64,000 nucleotides of DNA, taken from NCBI RefSeq assembly GCF_038049935.1, contig NZ_CP145886.1, positions 1,054,001 to 1,118,000 on the forward strand, written 5' to 3'. Within the stretch, counting starts at the first letter, position 1; each line of letters starts with the position of its first letter. Below are positions 17,143 to 26,907 of this stretch, piece after piece. The notes under the pieces were generated by a model that was not told the origin of the DNA, made no database searches, and worked only from the letters and a program-made list of their open reading frames with translations. Made by a program: the position numbers and the translations under genes. Origin of the DNA: Rossellomorea sp. y25 (GTDB taxonomy: Bacteria; Bacillota; Bacilli; Bacillales; Bacillaceae_B).

Positions 17143-18444
17143 TCATTTTCTATGAATCCGAATCTCATTAACCACCAGGGATATCACCACTAATCCACTC
17201 GACACGAAAAAGCTGATCCAGGTCGATTGAATTGAGTTATAGTTTAGGAGAGACAGCAGCCCCACTCCTAAACCAATCAACGAACAATAAGGGAGGAGCA
17301 CCGGAATCGTTCTTTTATAAAAGATGACCACCAGCATCGTCGGAATGATGGCTGCATACACCTGGGCGAAAAAGAAGATAAGCTCCATCAGACTGGGTGA
17401 CAGGATCGAGCTGATGAGAAAGAGTGAAAGGGAAAGCACACCAGAGACCAAATAGGTCTTTTTCAATTGCTGGTCTTCACTCCAATCGAACTTGTGGCTT
17501 AGCATATTCCGGATGACCATGATCGATGTGGCATGGAGCTCTGCCCCCACGGTGGAGGCGATGGCACTGAAGCAGCAGCCGATAAATAATAGAAGCAGAA
17601 ACAATGAGTCGATTTTCTCCACCAGCTGACTCAATATGGAGTAAATGTTTTCAAAGCCCTGCCCATAAACCGCAATCAATACAATCGCGGTGAAGGCGAG
17701 GGGGATGGTCGCCCAAATGATCCCGGCCATCATAAAGGATGTTCGGACCTTGGATTTTTCAATGATATAGATCCGCTGCCAGGTCGCCCGGTCGATCAAT
17801 ACTTGTCCGAATCCAATCAGAAATGCGGTAAGAATGAACAAGGTGATTTCATTATGTTTCAGAAATAATAAGTAGGGATGATAAAGCAGCAATCCATCGT
17901 AAACGGGAAAAATACCTTTTTGGATAAAAAAATAAACGGGAATCAGAATGATGGCTGCGAAAATAAACGAGATATGAATCCCTTCAAAGCGATGGATTTG
18001 CTTCATGCCCCCTATGGACAACAGGAAGCAGTATAGAAAGAATACGAGTAACCCTACATAGATCGGTGTTTTTAATAGAAAATGAAATAACACACCTGCC
18101 CCCAGTGCTTGTATAAGCAGTGAGTCCAGGCTTGTCAGGAGCAATACCCACATGACGAACCAGTATGACCTCCCACGGAGCCTTTCTTTCAAAACATCCC
18201 CTAGAGTCATGTAGGTTGGGAATCGTTCCCTGATATAGGGGGTGATCCACCCGAATAGAAAGAGAGCGGTGGCTCCCATCATGGCATAGCCGATTCCACC
18301 AAGCAGTCCATATTTCACAAGTGTTTCAGGAGAGGACAAAATCGTATTGCCGGTCACCCATCTTGCCAGGAGCGAAACGACTCCATACGCCACTCCAAAC
18401 GTGATGGTTCCTTGTATATACTCACGATACGTTCGTGGCTTCAT
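17143..18444 (-). CDS. Solute:sodium symporter (SSS family)-like transporter
   Basis: 433 residues with about 12 membrane spans. GFGQVLIDRATWQRIY and the CCFSAIASTVGAELHA stretch recall the SSS family, where a Q/D-R-x-x-Q-R segment and a small-residue helix line the sodium sites. It is shorter than typical SSS members (about 480-530), with reduced loops. It begins four bases after the response regulator and is the third gene of a kinase-regulator-transporter operon. The two-component system therefore likely controls its own uptake gene. Substrate unknown. Confidence 0.75.
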   Translation of the reverse strand: MKPRTYREYIQGTITFGVAYGVVSLLARWVTGNTILSSPETLVKYGLLGGIGYAMMGATALFLFGWITPYIRERFPTYMTLGDVLKERLRGRSYWFVMWVLLLTSLDSLLIQALGAGVLFHFLLKTPIYVGLLVFFLYCFLLSIGGMKQIHRFEGIHISFIFAAIILIPVYFFIQKGIFPVYDGLLLYHPYLLFLKHNEITLFILTAFLIGFGQVLIDRATWQRIYIIEKSKVRTSFMMAGIIWATIPLAFTAIVLIAVYGQGFENIYSILSQLVEKIDSLFLLLLFIGCCFSAIASTVGAELHATSIMVIRNMLSHKFDWSEDQQLKKTYLVSGVLSLSLFLISSILSPSLMELIFFFAQVYAAIIPTMLVVIFYKRTIPVLLPYCSLIGLGVGLLSLLNYNSIQSTWISFFVSSGLVVISLVVNEIRIHRK

Positions 18445-18448
18445 TGAT

Positions 18449-19138
18449 TTATACCTTCTCTCTTATCCGATATTCCCTTGGAGTGTATCCTGTTTGCTTC
18501 TTGAATAATGAACTGAAATAGTGCTGGCTGCTGAATCCGCACGCTTCAGAAATAGAAGAGATGGACTTTTCGGTATCCTGCCGCAGTAATCGCTGTGCGG
18601 CCTGGACTCTGAAATCATTCAGGTATTCTGAGAAGCTGATCCCCATCTCTTCATGAAATTTTCTGCTCAGGTACGTACCGTTGATATGGATCTGGCTCGC
18701 CAATGAAGAAAGGGAAAGCTTATCGCTGTATTGTTCATGGATGATCGTTAACGCTTCCTGCACGATATGGGATTGGATTGATGCGTATTTATAGTGATCG
18801 AGAACTTGGAATAATTCTTCTTCAATAATCGGTTTTGTCAAATAATCCTTTGCCCCGAGTCGCAGGGAGGCCTGTGCATAATCGAATGATTGGTAGGCCG
18901 TGACCATAATGATGTCGATATGGTCATATTTCTTCATTTCAATCCCGAGTTCAATCCCTGATTTACCAGGCAGTTGAATGTCGAGGAGCGTAAGGCGAAT
19001 CGGATGTTCCGTCAGAATCTTTAACGCCTGTGACGCATCCGCGGCTGTATGAATCGTCCAGTAAGGATATTTTTCGTGAATCATGTAGTTGAGCTGCTCC
19101 AGTTCCAGGGGCTCATCGTCAACGAGCAAAATATGCAT
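18449..19138 (-). CDS. YesN-like response regulator (receiver + AraC helix-turn-helix)
   Basis: 229 residues. The receiver domain has acidic residues in LLVDDEPLE, phospho-acceptor Asp in TLLDIQLPGKSG, and Lys in LTKPI. The C-terminal AraC pair of helix-turn-helix motifs includes LSSLASQIHINGTYLSRKFHE and SISEACGFSSQHYFSSLFKK. This group pairs with LytS/YesM-like kinases and usually controls sugar or carboxylate uptake. The kinase gene ends 16 bases upstream and the symporter starts four bases downstream. GAAGGAGG precedes the ATG. Confidence 0.92.
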   Translation of the reverse strand: MHILLVDDEPLELEQLNYMIHEKYPYWTIHTAADASQALKILTEHPIRLTLLDIQLPGKSGIELGIEMKKYDHIDIIMVTAYQSFDYAQASLRLGAKDYLTKPIIEEELFQVLDHYKYASIQSHIVQEALTIIHEQYSDKLSLSSLASQIHINGTYLSRKFHEEMGISFSEYLNDFRVQAAQRLLRQDTEKSISSISEACGFSSQHYFSSLFKKQTGYTPREYRIREKV

Positions 19139-19154
19139 GGCGCTTCCTCCTTCA

Positions 19155-19919
19155 TCAAGTAATGGTGTCTTCTCTGGTCATATGAGGCCAGAAGATCTGG
19201 ACACTCGTTCCTTTGGCTTCTTCATTCAGCTGAATGAGGATTTCTTCCTTAGGAAAGAGCATCTGCAATCGCTTCTGAATATTGTGTAATCCAATTCCAC
19301 GGTCTTCCTTTTGAACATCTAGCGCTTCCAAAGCAGTTGATGAGCTGTTCCATACTTCTAAGTACACTTTGTTCCTTTGCTCATTCAGGATGATGATCAG
19401 CTTGCCTTGTCCGGGATTCTTTTCAAGTCCATGCTTAAAGGCGTTTTCTACAAGGGTCTGCAGGAGGTAAGGAGGGACTAGGGAAAGCTTGCAGCTTTCT
19501 TCAACGCTCCACACTACATCGAGCCGATCTCTGAATCTCAGTCTTTGAATGTCGAGATAATATCGGGTGTATTGGATTTCCTCCTCCATGGTGATCAATG
19601 GGTCAGTCTGTTTGTATTTGAACTTAAAGTATTTGGAAAGCACCTCGATGGCAGAAATCAGTTCTTCCTTGCGATTCAAACGTGCCAGGCTCAGGATGAC
19701 ATTAAGTGTATTGAAAAAAAAGTGGGGCTGGATCTGTTGGTTCAGTTGGTTGTATCTAGCTTCTTGAAGTTCCTGTTTCAGAAGCAGTTCGTTCTTTTCT
19801 TTCTCCAGTTGATCCAGACGTTTTTCAAATAGAAAGAGAAATAATAAGCTAAAAGCCCCAATGATTGGGGCTAATACGGACAGCATGATATAAAATGAAA
19901 AGGATTCTTGTGTAATCAT
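19155..19919 (-). CDS. YesM/LytS-type sensor histidine kinase
   Basis: 254 residues. One N-terminal span (about 8-30) and a coiled coil lead to a His_kinase domain with the phospho-acceptor His in NQQIQPHFFFNTLNVIL and a HATPase part (LVENAFKHGLEK, GIGLHNIQKRL). It is much shorter than YesM, with no outer sensor domain, so sensing may occur in the membrane or through the symporter encoded in the same operon (inference). It signals to the adjacent AraC-type regulator. TAGGAG lies eight bases before the ATG. The ABC operon ends 70 bases upstream. Confidence 0.9.
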   Translation of the reverse strand: MITQESFSFYIMLSVLAPIIGAFSLLFLFLFEKRLDQLEKEKNELLLKQELQEARYNQLNQQIQPHFFFNTLNVILSLARLNRKEELISAIEVLSKYFKFKYKQTDPLITMEEEIQYTRYYLDIQRLRFRDRLDVVWSVEESCKLSLVPPYLLQTLVENAFKHGLEKNPGQGKLIIILNEQRNKVYLEVWNSSSTALEALDVQKEDRGIGLHNIQKRLQMLFPKEEILIQLNEEAKGTSVQIFWPHMTREDTIT

Positions 19920-19988
19920 GTGAAGAACTCCTAAAGTGATGAGTCATACTTTCTATTTTATAAGAAAACTAAGATTCTGAAAATATGT

Positions 19989-20969
19989 TTAGACATAATG
20001 GCACCTTGTGAAATGTTCTCCATGACCGGTCATAGGAGGCAGTTCTGCTTTACACAAATCCGTTGCCAGAGGGCAGCGGGTATGAAACTTACATCCGGAT
20101 GGCGGATTCAATGGGGAAGGTACATCCCCTTTTAAAAGGATTCTTTCTCTTTTCTTAGAAAAATCAGGTACGGGGATGGCTGAAAGTAAGGCTTTGGTAT
20201 AAGGGTGAGTAGGGTTGTCAAACAGCTCATGCTTTCTCCCAATCTCGACAACCTTCCCCAGATACATCACAATCACCCGATCTGATATATGACGTACAAC
20301 ACTTAAATCATGGGAAATGAAGAGGTACGTTAATTTCAATTCCTTCTGAAGTTTCTTTAACAGGTTCAAGATCTGTGCCTGAATGGATACATCCAGTGCC
20401 GATACGGCTTCATCACAGATGATCACTTTCGGATTGACCGCCAATGCCCGTGCGATTCCGATCCTTTGTCGCTGACCGCCGCTGAATTCGTGGGGGAGAC
20501 GGTCGAGTGATGTAATCGGGAGACCCACATAGTCCAATAATTCCTTCATACGAGCTTCATGCTTGGAAGGGGGCAATACTTTTTGTATGGTCATGGCTTC
20601 TTTCAGGATCTTTCTGACGGTTTGTCTCGGATTCAAGGAGGCAAACGGATCCTGGAAAATGACCTGGATATCGCCCCTCATATTTCTTAATCCCTTTTTG
20701 GATAGACTGTTCAATTCGATTCCTTTGTATTGGATACTGCCTTCCGTCGGCTTATCCAGCTGAAGGATGGCACGGCCGGTTGTCGATTTACCGCAGCCGG
20801 ACTCACCTACGATACTGAGGGTTTCCCCTTCATAGAGCGTGAAGGTGATATCGTCCACGGCTTTCACCACTTGTTTAGGTTGGAACAACGACTCCCTTTT
20901 GATAGGGAAGTACTGTTTCAGGCCATTCACTTCTAAAATAGGTTTTTTCTCTGTCATCATAGCGGTCAT
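19989..20969 (-). CDS. Peptide-type ABC transporter ATP-binding protein (DppF/OppF-like)
   Basis: 326 residues. Walker [14 protein letters not shown], signature [15 protein letters not shown], Walker [15 protein letters not shown]-loop LFISHDLSV, and the C-terminal oligopeptide extension with three cysteines in [15 protein letters not shown], the site of a [4Fe-4S] cluster in the family. One of two ATPases energising the permease. Its ATG overlaps the stop of the DppD-like gene (ATGA). Last gene of the ABC operon. Confidence 0.92.
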   Translation of the reverse strand: MTAMMTEKKPILEVNGLKQYFPIKRESLFQPKQVVKAVDDITFTLYEGETLSIVGESGCGKSTTGRAILQLDKPTEGSIQYKGIELNSLSKKGLRNMRGDIQVIFQDPFASLNPRQTVRKILKEAMTIQKVLPPSKHEARMKELLDYVGLPITSLDRLPHEFSGGQRQRIGIARALAVNPKVIICDEAVSALDVSIQAQILNLLKKLQKELKLTYLFISHDLSVVRHISDRVIVMYLGKVVEIGRKHELFDNPTHPYTKALLSAIPVPDFSKKRERILLKGDVPSPLNPPSGCKFHTRCPLATDLCKAELPPMTGHGEHFTRCHYV

Positions 20970-21961
20970 GTCATCTGCACCTCTTTCTCGGCATTATATA
21001 GAAAACATCTGATTTGACTGCCATCCTTCGAGGAATTGAGCTGTGGCTCTTCCTCGTGACATCGTGCGGTCGCCAATGCGCAACGGGGAGAAAAACGGCA
21101 GCCTTTTGGCATGTCATAAGGGGAAGGGACGCTTCCCGGCATCGTTTCCAGTTCTGCCTGGTCTTCATGCAATTTCGGTAATGAAGACATCAGTCCATTT
21201 GTGTATGGATGCTTCGGATTGGAGAATAATTGTTCCGTCGAACTATATTCCACAACCTGTCCGGCATACATAACCGCTACTTTGTCACATAGCTCGGCTA
21301 CCACGCCTAAATCATGTGTGATGAAGATGATTCCCATATTCAGCTTTTTCTGAAGGTCCTTCATCAGCTCAAGGATTTGTGCCTGGATCGTCACATCAAG
21401 TGCCGTAGTCGGCTCATCCGCAATCAGGACTTCGGGATTGCAGGCAAGTGCCATGGCGATCATGACACGTTGCCTCATTCCGCCGCTCAGCTGGAAAGGC
21501 TCTTGTTTCGCCCTTTGTTCAGGAGAAGGGATGCCTACTAATTCGAGCATTTCGACCGCTTTCTTCCATGCTTCCTTTTTCCCGAGCTTTTGGTGGATGC
21601 GAACAGCTTCTGCAATCTGCTCCCCGACCGGTATGACAGGATTCAATGACGTCATTGGCTCTTGGAATATCATGGAAATTTGGTTTCCGCGCACTTTTCT
21701 AAGTTCGGGTTCGGACATTTTAAGGATGTCCTTTCCTTTCAATTCAATGGTGCCGTCCACTATCTTTCCGGGAGGGGAGGGGACAAGACGAAGAATCGAA
21801 AGGGAGGTCATGCTTTTTCCACAGCCCGATTCTCCGACGATTCCCAGCGTCTCACCTTCGTGAAGAACAAAATCGATTCCATCAACGGCTTTCGTCACTC
21901 CTTTTTTCGAAGTGAAATGGGTTTTTAAGTTTTTTACTTCCAAGACCACATTTTTACTCAT
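20966..21961 (-). CDS. Peptide-type ABC transporter ATP-binding protein (DppD/OppD-like)
   Basis: About 331 residues. Walker [14 protein letters not shown], signature [15 protein letters not shown], Walker [13 protein letters not shown], and the C-terminal [15 protein letters not shown] cysteine motif. The ATG chosen has TAGGAG eight bases before it; an upstream GTG gives three extra residues. It lies between the DppB-like permease (11-base gap) and the DppF-like ATPase (four-base overlap). Confidence 0.92.
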   Translation of the reverse strand: MSKNVVLEVKNLKTHFTSKKGVTKAVDGIDFVLHEGETLGIVGESGCGKSMTSLSILRLVPSPPGKIVDGTIELKGKDILKMSEPELRKVRGNQISMIFQEPMTSLNPVIPVGEQIAEAVRIHQKLGKKEAWKKAVEMLELVGIPSPEQRAKQEPFQLSGGMRQRVMIAMALACNPEVLIADEPTTALDVTIQAQILELMKDLQKKLNMGIIFITHDLGVVAELCDKVAVMYAGQVVEYSSTEQLFSNPKHPYTNGLMSSLPKLHEDQAELETMPGSVPSPYDMPKGCRFSPRCALATARCHEEEPQLNSSKDGSQIRCFLYNAEKEVQMT

Positions 21962-21972
21962 TACAACCACTC

Positions 21973-22893
21973 CTAGTTAAGTTCAATTCGTTTGTTAAAG
22001 AATCGGTATAAAACGTCTACGAATAGATTGACGATCACGAAGACCAGGGATGCGACCAGTACTCCGCCCTGAACCATTGGAAGGTCACGTGTACGGATCG
22101 AGTCAACGATCATACGGCCGAGACCATTGATGGCAAAGACCGATTCAATTAATACCGTCCCTCCGAGAAGTGCCCCAAACTGAAGGCCGACCACCGTGAT
22201 GACGGGAATCAAGGCATTGCGCAGGGCATGTTTATAGATAATGGCAAAGCTTTTTAAACCTTTTGCCTGAGCAGTACGGATATAGTCCTGCCTCACGACC
22301 TCAAGCATGCTGGATCGGGTCATTCTGGCTACGATGGCAGCTCCTCCGACCCCGAGCGTAAAGGCAGGTAAAATGATGTGCAGCATGCTGTCCCATCCCG
22401 CAACAGGTAAAAGCTGAAGTTTTACAGAGAATAAATAAATGGATAGAAGACCTAGAAAGAAGCTTGGAAGGGAAATCCCTAATAAAGCGACGATCATCAC
22501 GGAAATATCGGTAGCAGAGTATGGTCTGACTGCCGAAATGATCCCTGCTGTCATTCCAAGGACTATCGTAATGAGAATACTGTAGAAGGCCAGTTCAATC
22601 GTGATCGGTAAGCGGGTCATGATTTCCTGGATGACAGGCTGCTGGCTCTTCAAAGATTGTCCAAGGTCACCCTGGAAGACATTCATGATGTATTCTCCAT
22701 ATTGAACATACAGTGGTCGGTTCAAGCCGAGCTCTGTCCGCAGTTGGTTGATCGCTTCTTTCGAGGCACCTTCTCCTGCAAGTATGATAGCCGGGTCTCC
22801 GGGAACCATCTGCATGATGAGAAAGACAACCAGGGTCACACCGAATATGACGGGGATGATTTCTATTAATCTTCTGAAAATGTACAATATCAT
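21973..22893 (-). CDS. Peptide-type ABC transporter permease (DppB/OppB-like)
   Basis: 306 residues. N-terminal TM_PBP1 segment ([17 protein letters not shown]) and the EAA coupling loop ([30 protein letters not shown], read here as separate short motifs [11 protein letters not shown] and [10 protein letters not shown]). About six membrane spans. AAGGAGGAATAGGAA precedes ATG. It forms the channel with the DppC-like protein encoded just upstream. Confidence 0.92.
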   Translation of the reverse strand: MILYIFRRLIEIIPVIFGVTLVVFLIMQMVPGDPAIILAGEGASKEAINQLRTELGLNRPLYVQYGEYIMNVFQGDLGQSLKSQQPVIQEIMTRLPITIELAFYSILITIVLGMTAGIISAVRPYSATDISVMIVALLGISLPSFFLGLLSIYLFSVKLQLLPVAGWDSMLHIILPAFTLGVGGAAIVARMTRSSMLEVVRQDYIRTAQAKGLKSFAIIYKHALRNALIPVITVVGLQFGALLGGTVLIESVFAINGLGRMIVDSIRTRDLPMVQGGVLVASLVFVIVNLFVDVLYRFFNKRIELN

Positions 22894-22909
22894 TTCCTAT
22901 TCCTCCTTA

Positions 22910-23815
22910 TTATGATTTCAGTCTCGGATCAAGCGCGTCCCGAAGTCCGTCCCCGAAAAGATTAAAGCCGAGTACGAGAATGGAAATCGCCAACCCCGGG
23001 AAGAGGGCGATGTAGGGAGCCGTGAATAAAAAGTCCCTTCCGCTGGACAGCATCGTACCCCATTCAGGTGAAGGAGGCTGTGCCCCTAATCCAAGGAAGG
23101 ATAATCCCGCTGCTGAAAGGATGGCGGTGGCGAGACGCAAGGATCCTTGAATGATGATGGGAGATAAAATGTTCGGCAGGATGTGCCTGAAGATGATGAT
23201 GAAATCATTGGCTCCAAGCGAACGAATGGCATCGATATATTCAAGCTTCTTCGTTTCAAGCGTCGATCCCCGGACAACCCTTGCAAATAAAGGGATGGAG
23301 AACACCCCGACGGCAATCATGACATTCACAAGGCTCGGTCCCAGGGCAGAGATGATGGCAAGAGCCAATAGGATCCCAGGGAAAGCAAGCATGACATCCA
23401 GGATTCTGCTGATGAAGGTATCGATCCATCCTCCATAAACCCCTGAAATCAACCCCATGATGATGCCAAAGAAAGCACCGAAGCCGACTGCGGCAAAACC
23501 GACCCCCATTGAAAGACGGGAGCCGTAGAGGATCCTAGCTAGGATATCCCGTCCTTTATCATCCGTCCCCATCCAATGTTCTGTACTCGGGGGCTGGAGT
23601 TTATTGTCCAGTTGAATGTCATAAGGATCATGTACAGCGAGTAAAGGAGCAAACAGGGCAATGAGAATATAGAAGAGAATGATCCCTCCACCGACTACTG
23701 CTGCCTTGTTCCTTGAAAAGGTTTCCCAAAATGGTTTGATTCTTGTTTCAAACAGGCTGGGCTTTGACTCAAGTATGGGTGATTGAATTTCTTGAACTTT
23801 AAGTTCTGTCGACAT
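22910..23815 (-). CDS. Peptide-type ABC transporter permease (DppC/OppC-like)
   Basis: 301 residues with the N-terminal OppC motif region (NKAAVVGGGIILFYILIALF), HWMGTDDKGRDILARILYGS, and the EAA loop with RSLGANDFIIIFRHILPN. Six predicted spans. First gene of the minus-strand operon permease-permease-ATPase-ATPase. It is divergent from a binding-protein gene, with the control region confined to about 190 bases. GAGGAGGAAACGTC lies before ATG. Confidence 0.92.
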   Translation of the reverse strand: MSTELKVQEIQSPILESKPSLFETRIKPFWETFSRNKAAVVGGGIILFYILIALFAPLLAVHDPYDIQLDNKLQPPSTEHWMGTDDKGRDILARILYGSRLSMGVGFAAVGFGAFFGIIMGLISGVYGGWIDTFISRILDVMLAFPGILLALAIISALGPSLVNVMIAVGVFSIPLFARVVRGSTLETKKLEYIDAIRSLGANDFIIIFRHILPNILSPIIIQGSLRLATAILSAAGLSFLGLGAQPPSPEWGTMLSSGRDFLFTAPYIALFPGLAISILVLGFNLFGDGLRDALDPRLKS

Positions 23816-24003
23816 GACGTTTCCTCCTCATTGAAATGGTTTGTGTAATTCAAAGATAGAGGAAGAGGGGTGGAAAGGGAAGGTGATAAGTTTGAATTGT
23901 CAAAATAATTAAAAAGTTGGTAAAGATATTGAAAATCAATCGCTGTTTTCTTTTTTATAATGCAGATAGGCACCAACAATACGGAAAAGGGAGAGTGGAG
24001 GAA

Positions 24004-25575
24004 TTGAAAGAAAATAAGAAGTATTTCAGGGGGATCGCAGGATTATTGATCGTGATGGTCATGCTCATCACCCAGGCGTGTTCAACAAGTAATGTAGAAA
24101 GTGAAACCGCAAGCAAACAAGGCGGTGAATCAGAAGGCGGGATACTGAAGGTCGTCCGATTATCCGATGCAACCAATTTGGACCCCCACTTTATCACAGA
24201 TATTCCGTCCGCCAATGTACTTTATCAAAAGGTGTACGAGAGCCTTGTAACGTTTGATAAAGAAATGAACATTGTTCCGTCACTGGCGAAAAGCTGGGAG
24301 CAGCCGGACGATACGACGTGGGAATTCACATTAAATGAGGGAATCATGTTCCACGACGGTTCTGAATTTAACGCAGAGGCTGTCAAAGTGACGTTCGACC
24401 GCTTATTGGATCCAAACACCGGGTCTCCTCAAAAGGATAAACTGGGGATGATCAAAGAAATCAACGTACTGGATGAATATAAAGTGCAGTTCAAGCTCGA
24501 TGCTCCTTATGCACCTCTCTTATCGATCCTTGCAAGTAACGAAGGAAGCATCATGAGCCAGAAAGCAGTGAAAGAAAATCCTGATAGTCTTGCTAAGCAC
24601 CCGATCGGAACCGGGCCATTTGCCTTCAAGACATGGAAGTCAGGTCAGTCCATCACCCTCGAGAAAAATGAAGAGTATTGGGGAGAACAGCCGAATATTG
24701 ATGGAATCGAGTTTCAGGTAGTACCAGAGGACGCTACCCGCTTAGCGATGATTGAAACAGGTGAAGCTCATATCAGTGATCAAGTGCCCGTAACTGAAAT
24801 CGAGCGCATCGAAAGCTCCGACACATTGAATCTGTATCGAACAGAAGGGTTAGCCGTCGAGTATGTCGGATTCAATACGCAAAAAGAGCCCTTTGATAAT
24901 GTAAAGGTAAGACAGGCCATTTCCATGGCCATTGAAAGAGAAGCGATTATAAAAGGTGTCTATAACGGAGTGGGTACTTTAGCGAATGCTGCCATGAGTC
25001 CGCAAGTATTCGGTCATAGTGAAAACGTGAAACCGTATGAGTATGACCCGAATTCTGCCAAGGAGCTTTTGAAAGAAGCAGGATTTGAAAAAGGTCTTGA
25101 GCTGACACTGATTACAAGTGACCGTAAAGAACGGATCAATATGGCAGAAGTCATTCAGTCCCAGCTGAAGGGAATCGGGATCAAAGTGAATATTCAAGTG
25201 CTTGAATATGGTGCGTATATTGAAGCCGTAGACACAGGAGAACAAGATATGTTCATTGGCGGTTGGGGGAATGCAACAGGCGATGGAGACTACAACCAAT
25301 ACAACTTGTTCCACTCTTCTTCCCACGGTTCACCAGGAAACCATTTCTATTACACCAATGAAAAAGTCGATGATCTCATCGAGCAGGCAAGGAAAGAAGT
25401 GGACCCTGAAGTCAGAAAGACATTATATGAAGAAGCGATGACCATTGAAATGGAAGAAGCGGTATACATTCCAATTCGAAACTACGAGCATTTAGCATTG
25501 TACAACAATGAAGTGAAGGATTTTTGGTTGAGTGCCGCCAACTACTTAATGGTGAAAGAGGCAACGATCGAATAG
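24004..25575 (+). CDS. Peptide/nickel-type ABC transporter substrate-binding lipoprotein
   Basis: SBP family 5 lipoprotein of about 523 residues with lipobox MLITQAC (Cys26 from the TTG used). TTG is chosen because it gives a clean lipoprotein signal (KENKKYFRGIAGLLIVMVML) with GGGAG ten bases upstream; a longer reading would add about 29 unlikely residues. FHDGSEFNAEAVKVTFDRLL and GTGPFAFKTWKSG are family blocks. It is divergent from the permease operon and followed by two amidohydrolase genes, suggesting that the substrate is a compound those enzymes act on. Confidence 0.9.
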   Translation: MKENKKYFRGIAGLLIVMVMLITQACSTSNVESETASKQGGESEGGILKVVRLSDATNLDPHFITDIPSANVLYQKVYESLVTFDKEMNIVPSLAKSWEQPDDTTWEFTLNEGIMFHDGSEFNAEAVKVTFDRLLDPNTGSPQKDKLGMIKEINVLDEYKVQFKLDAPYAPLLSILASNEGSIMSQKAVKENPDSLAKHPIGTGPFAFKTWKSGQSITLEKNEEYWGEQPNIDGIEFQVVPEDATRLAMIETGEAHISDQVPVTEIERIESSDTLNLYRTEGLAVEYVGFNTQKEPFDNVKVRQAISMAIEREAIIKGVYNGVGTLANAAMSPQVFGHSENVKPYEYDPNSAKELLKEAGFEKGLELTLITSDRKERINMAEVIQSQLKGIGIKVNIQVLEYGAYIEAVDTGEQDMFIGGWGNATGDGDYNQYNLFHSSSHGSPGNHFYYTNEKVDDLIEQARKEVDPEVRKTLYEEAMTIEMEEAVYIPIRNYEHLALYNNEVKDFWLSAANYLMVKEATIE

Positions 25576-25644
25576 GAGAGATTACGGATGGTGGATGAGC
25601 ACCATCCGTACCCTTGTAAACACTAAATATTGGAGGCTGATTGG

Positions 25645-26889
25645 ATGAAAACAGTATGGATGAAAAATGTGAGAATGGAAACGGGTTTTGAGAAAGAGAA
25701 TGGAGTCGTGACAGGAACCCTTACGGAATATTCCCATGTCAAAATAGAAGGTGGAAAGATTACGGCCATCTCACGGGACGAGTCAGAGATTGAAGCTGGA
25801 GCGGCCGTGTTGGATGCAAAAGGAAAGCTGATCCTGCCTTCCTTACGTGAAATGCACATCCATATCGATAAAACCTACTACAGTGGTCCATGGAAGGCGT
25901 GCCGCCCGATCACAAAAGGAATTTTTACAAGAATAGAAGAAGAACAGGAGCTGCTTCCTAAGCAATTGCCATACGCACAGGAGAGAGCTGAAAAGATGAT
26001 TGAGCTGCTGCTTCAAAATGGCCACACTCACATCCGGACGCACTGCAACATCGAACCGACTTCCGGCTTAAAGCACCTGGAAGTCACCGTTAAAGCACTA
26101 GAGAAATATAAACACCACCTCACTTATGACATTGTGGCGTTTCCTCAGCACGGGCTCCTGCGCAGCAATTCAGTGGAACTGATGCGGGAAGCGATGAAAA
26201 ATGGTGCCACCCTTGTCGGGGGAGTCGATCCGGCGACAGTGGACCGTCATATCGATCAATCGCTCTATACGACGTTTGACATTGCTACAGAGCATAATGC
26301 CGGTGTTGACATTCACCTTCATGACCCGGACACACTTGGCGCTTTCACCTTTGAACGTCTTGCTGATTTTACAAGAGAGGCGAACTTGAAGGGGCGGGTC
26401 ACGATCAGTCATGCCATTGCACTTGGTGATCTTGAGGGGCAATCTCTTACCGACATGATGTCCACTCTGAAAGATCAAGAGATTGATATTACCACTACTA
26501 TCCCGATTAACCGTCCAACCATTCCTGTTTCGACTCTGGATCAGTACGGTTTACAGGTATCCGTCGGTCATGACAGCTTAACCGATCACTGGTCACCTTT
26601 TGGAACCGGGGATACGATCGAGAAGCTGAATATTCTTGCTGAACGATTCCGACTGATTGACGAGTACTCCATCAACCGTACATGGAAATATGCATCCGGA
26701 GGGATCACGCCGTTGGATGATGCAGGGAAACAGGTGTGGCCTCAAGTAGGGGACGCAGCAGACTTCCTCCTGGTGGAAGCAAGCTGCTCAGCGGAAGCAG
26801 TGGCAAGGAGAGCAAAAATTGATTCTGTTTATAAGAACGGGGAAAAGGTGTTGCTGCCTCACTCTGAATCTGTACTGATCAATAAATAA
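25645..26889 (+). CDS. Amidohydrolase, cytosine-deaminase-like (copy 1)
   Basis: 414 residues of the CodA/isopropylammelide-hydrolase branch of the amidohydrolase superfamily. The metal His pair is replaced by the MHIHIDKTYYSGPW form; further ligands are in AFPQHGLLR, DIHLHD, ISHAIALGD and the Asp in VGHDSLTDHWSPFG. It would hydrolytically deaminate or cleave an aromatic or heterocyclic amine; the exact substrate is not readable. GGAGG lies eight bases before ATG. It is followed 18 bases later by a paralog and probably co-transcribed with the binding protein. Confidence 0.85.
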   Translation: MKTVWMKNVRMETGFEKENGVVTGTLTEYSHVKIEGGKITAISRDESEIEAGAAVLDAKGKLILPSLREMHIHIDKTYYSGPWKACRPITKGIFTRIEEEQELLPKQLPYAQERAEKMIELLLQNGHTHIRTHCNIEPTSGLKHLEVTVKALEKYKHHLTYDIVAFPQHGLLRSNSVELMREAMKNGATLVGGVDPATVDRHIDQSLYTTFDIATEHNAGVDIHLHDPDTLGAFTFERLADFTREANLKGRVTISHAIALGDLEGQSLTDMMSTLKDQEIDITTTIPINRPTIPVSTLDQYGLQVSVGHDSLTDHWSPFGTGDTIEKLNILAERFRLIDEYSINRTWKYASGGITPLDDAGKQVWPQVGDAADFLLVEASCSAEAVARRAKIDSVYKNGEKVLLPHSESVLINK

Positions 26890-26907
26890 TAGAAGGGAGA
26901 CGTTTTG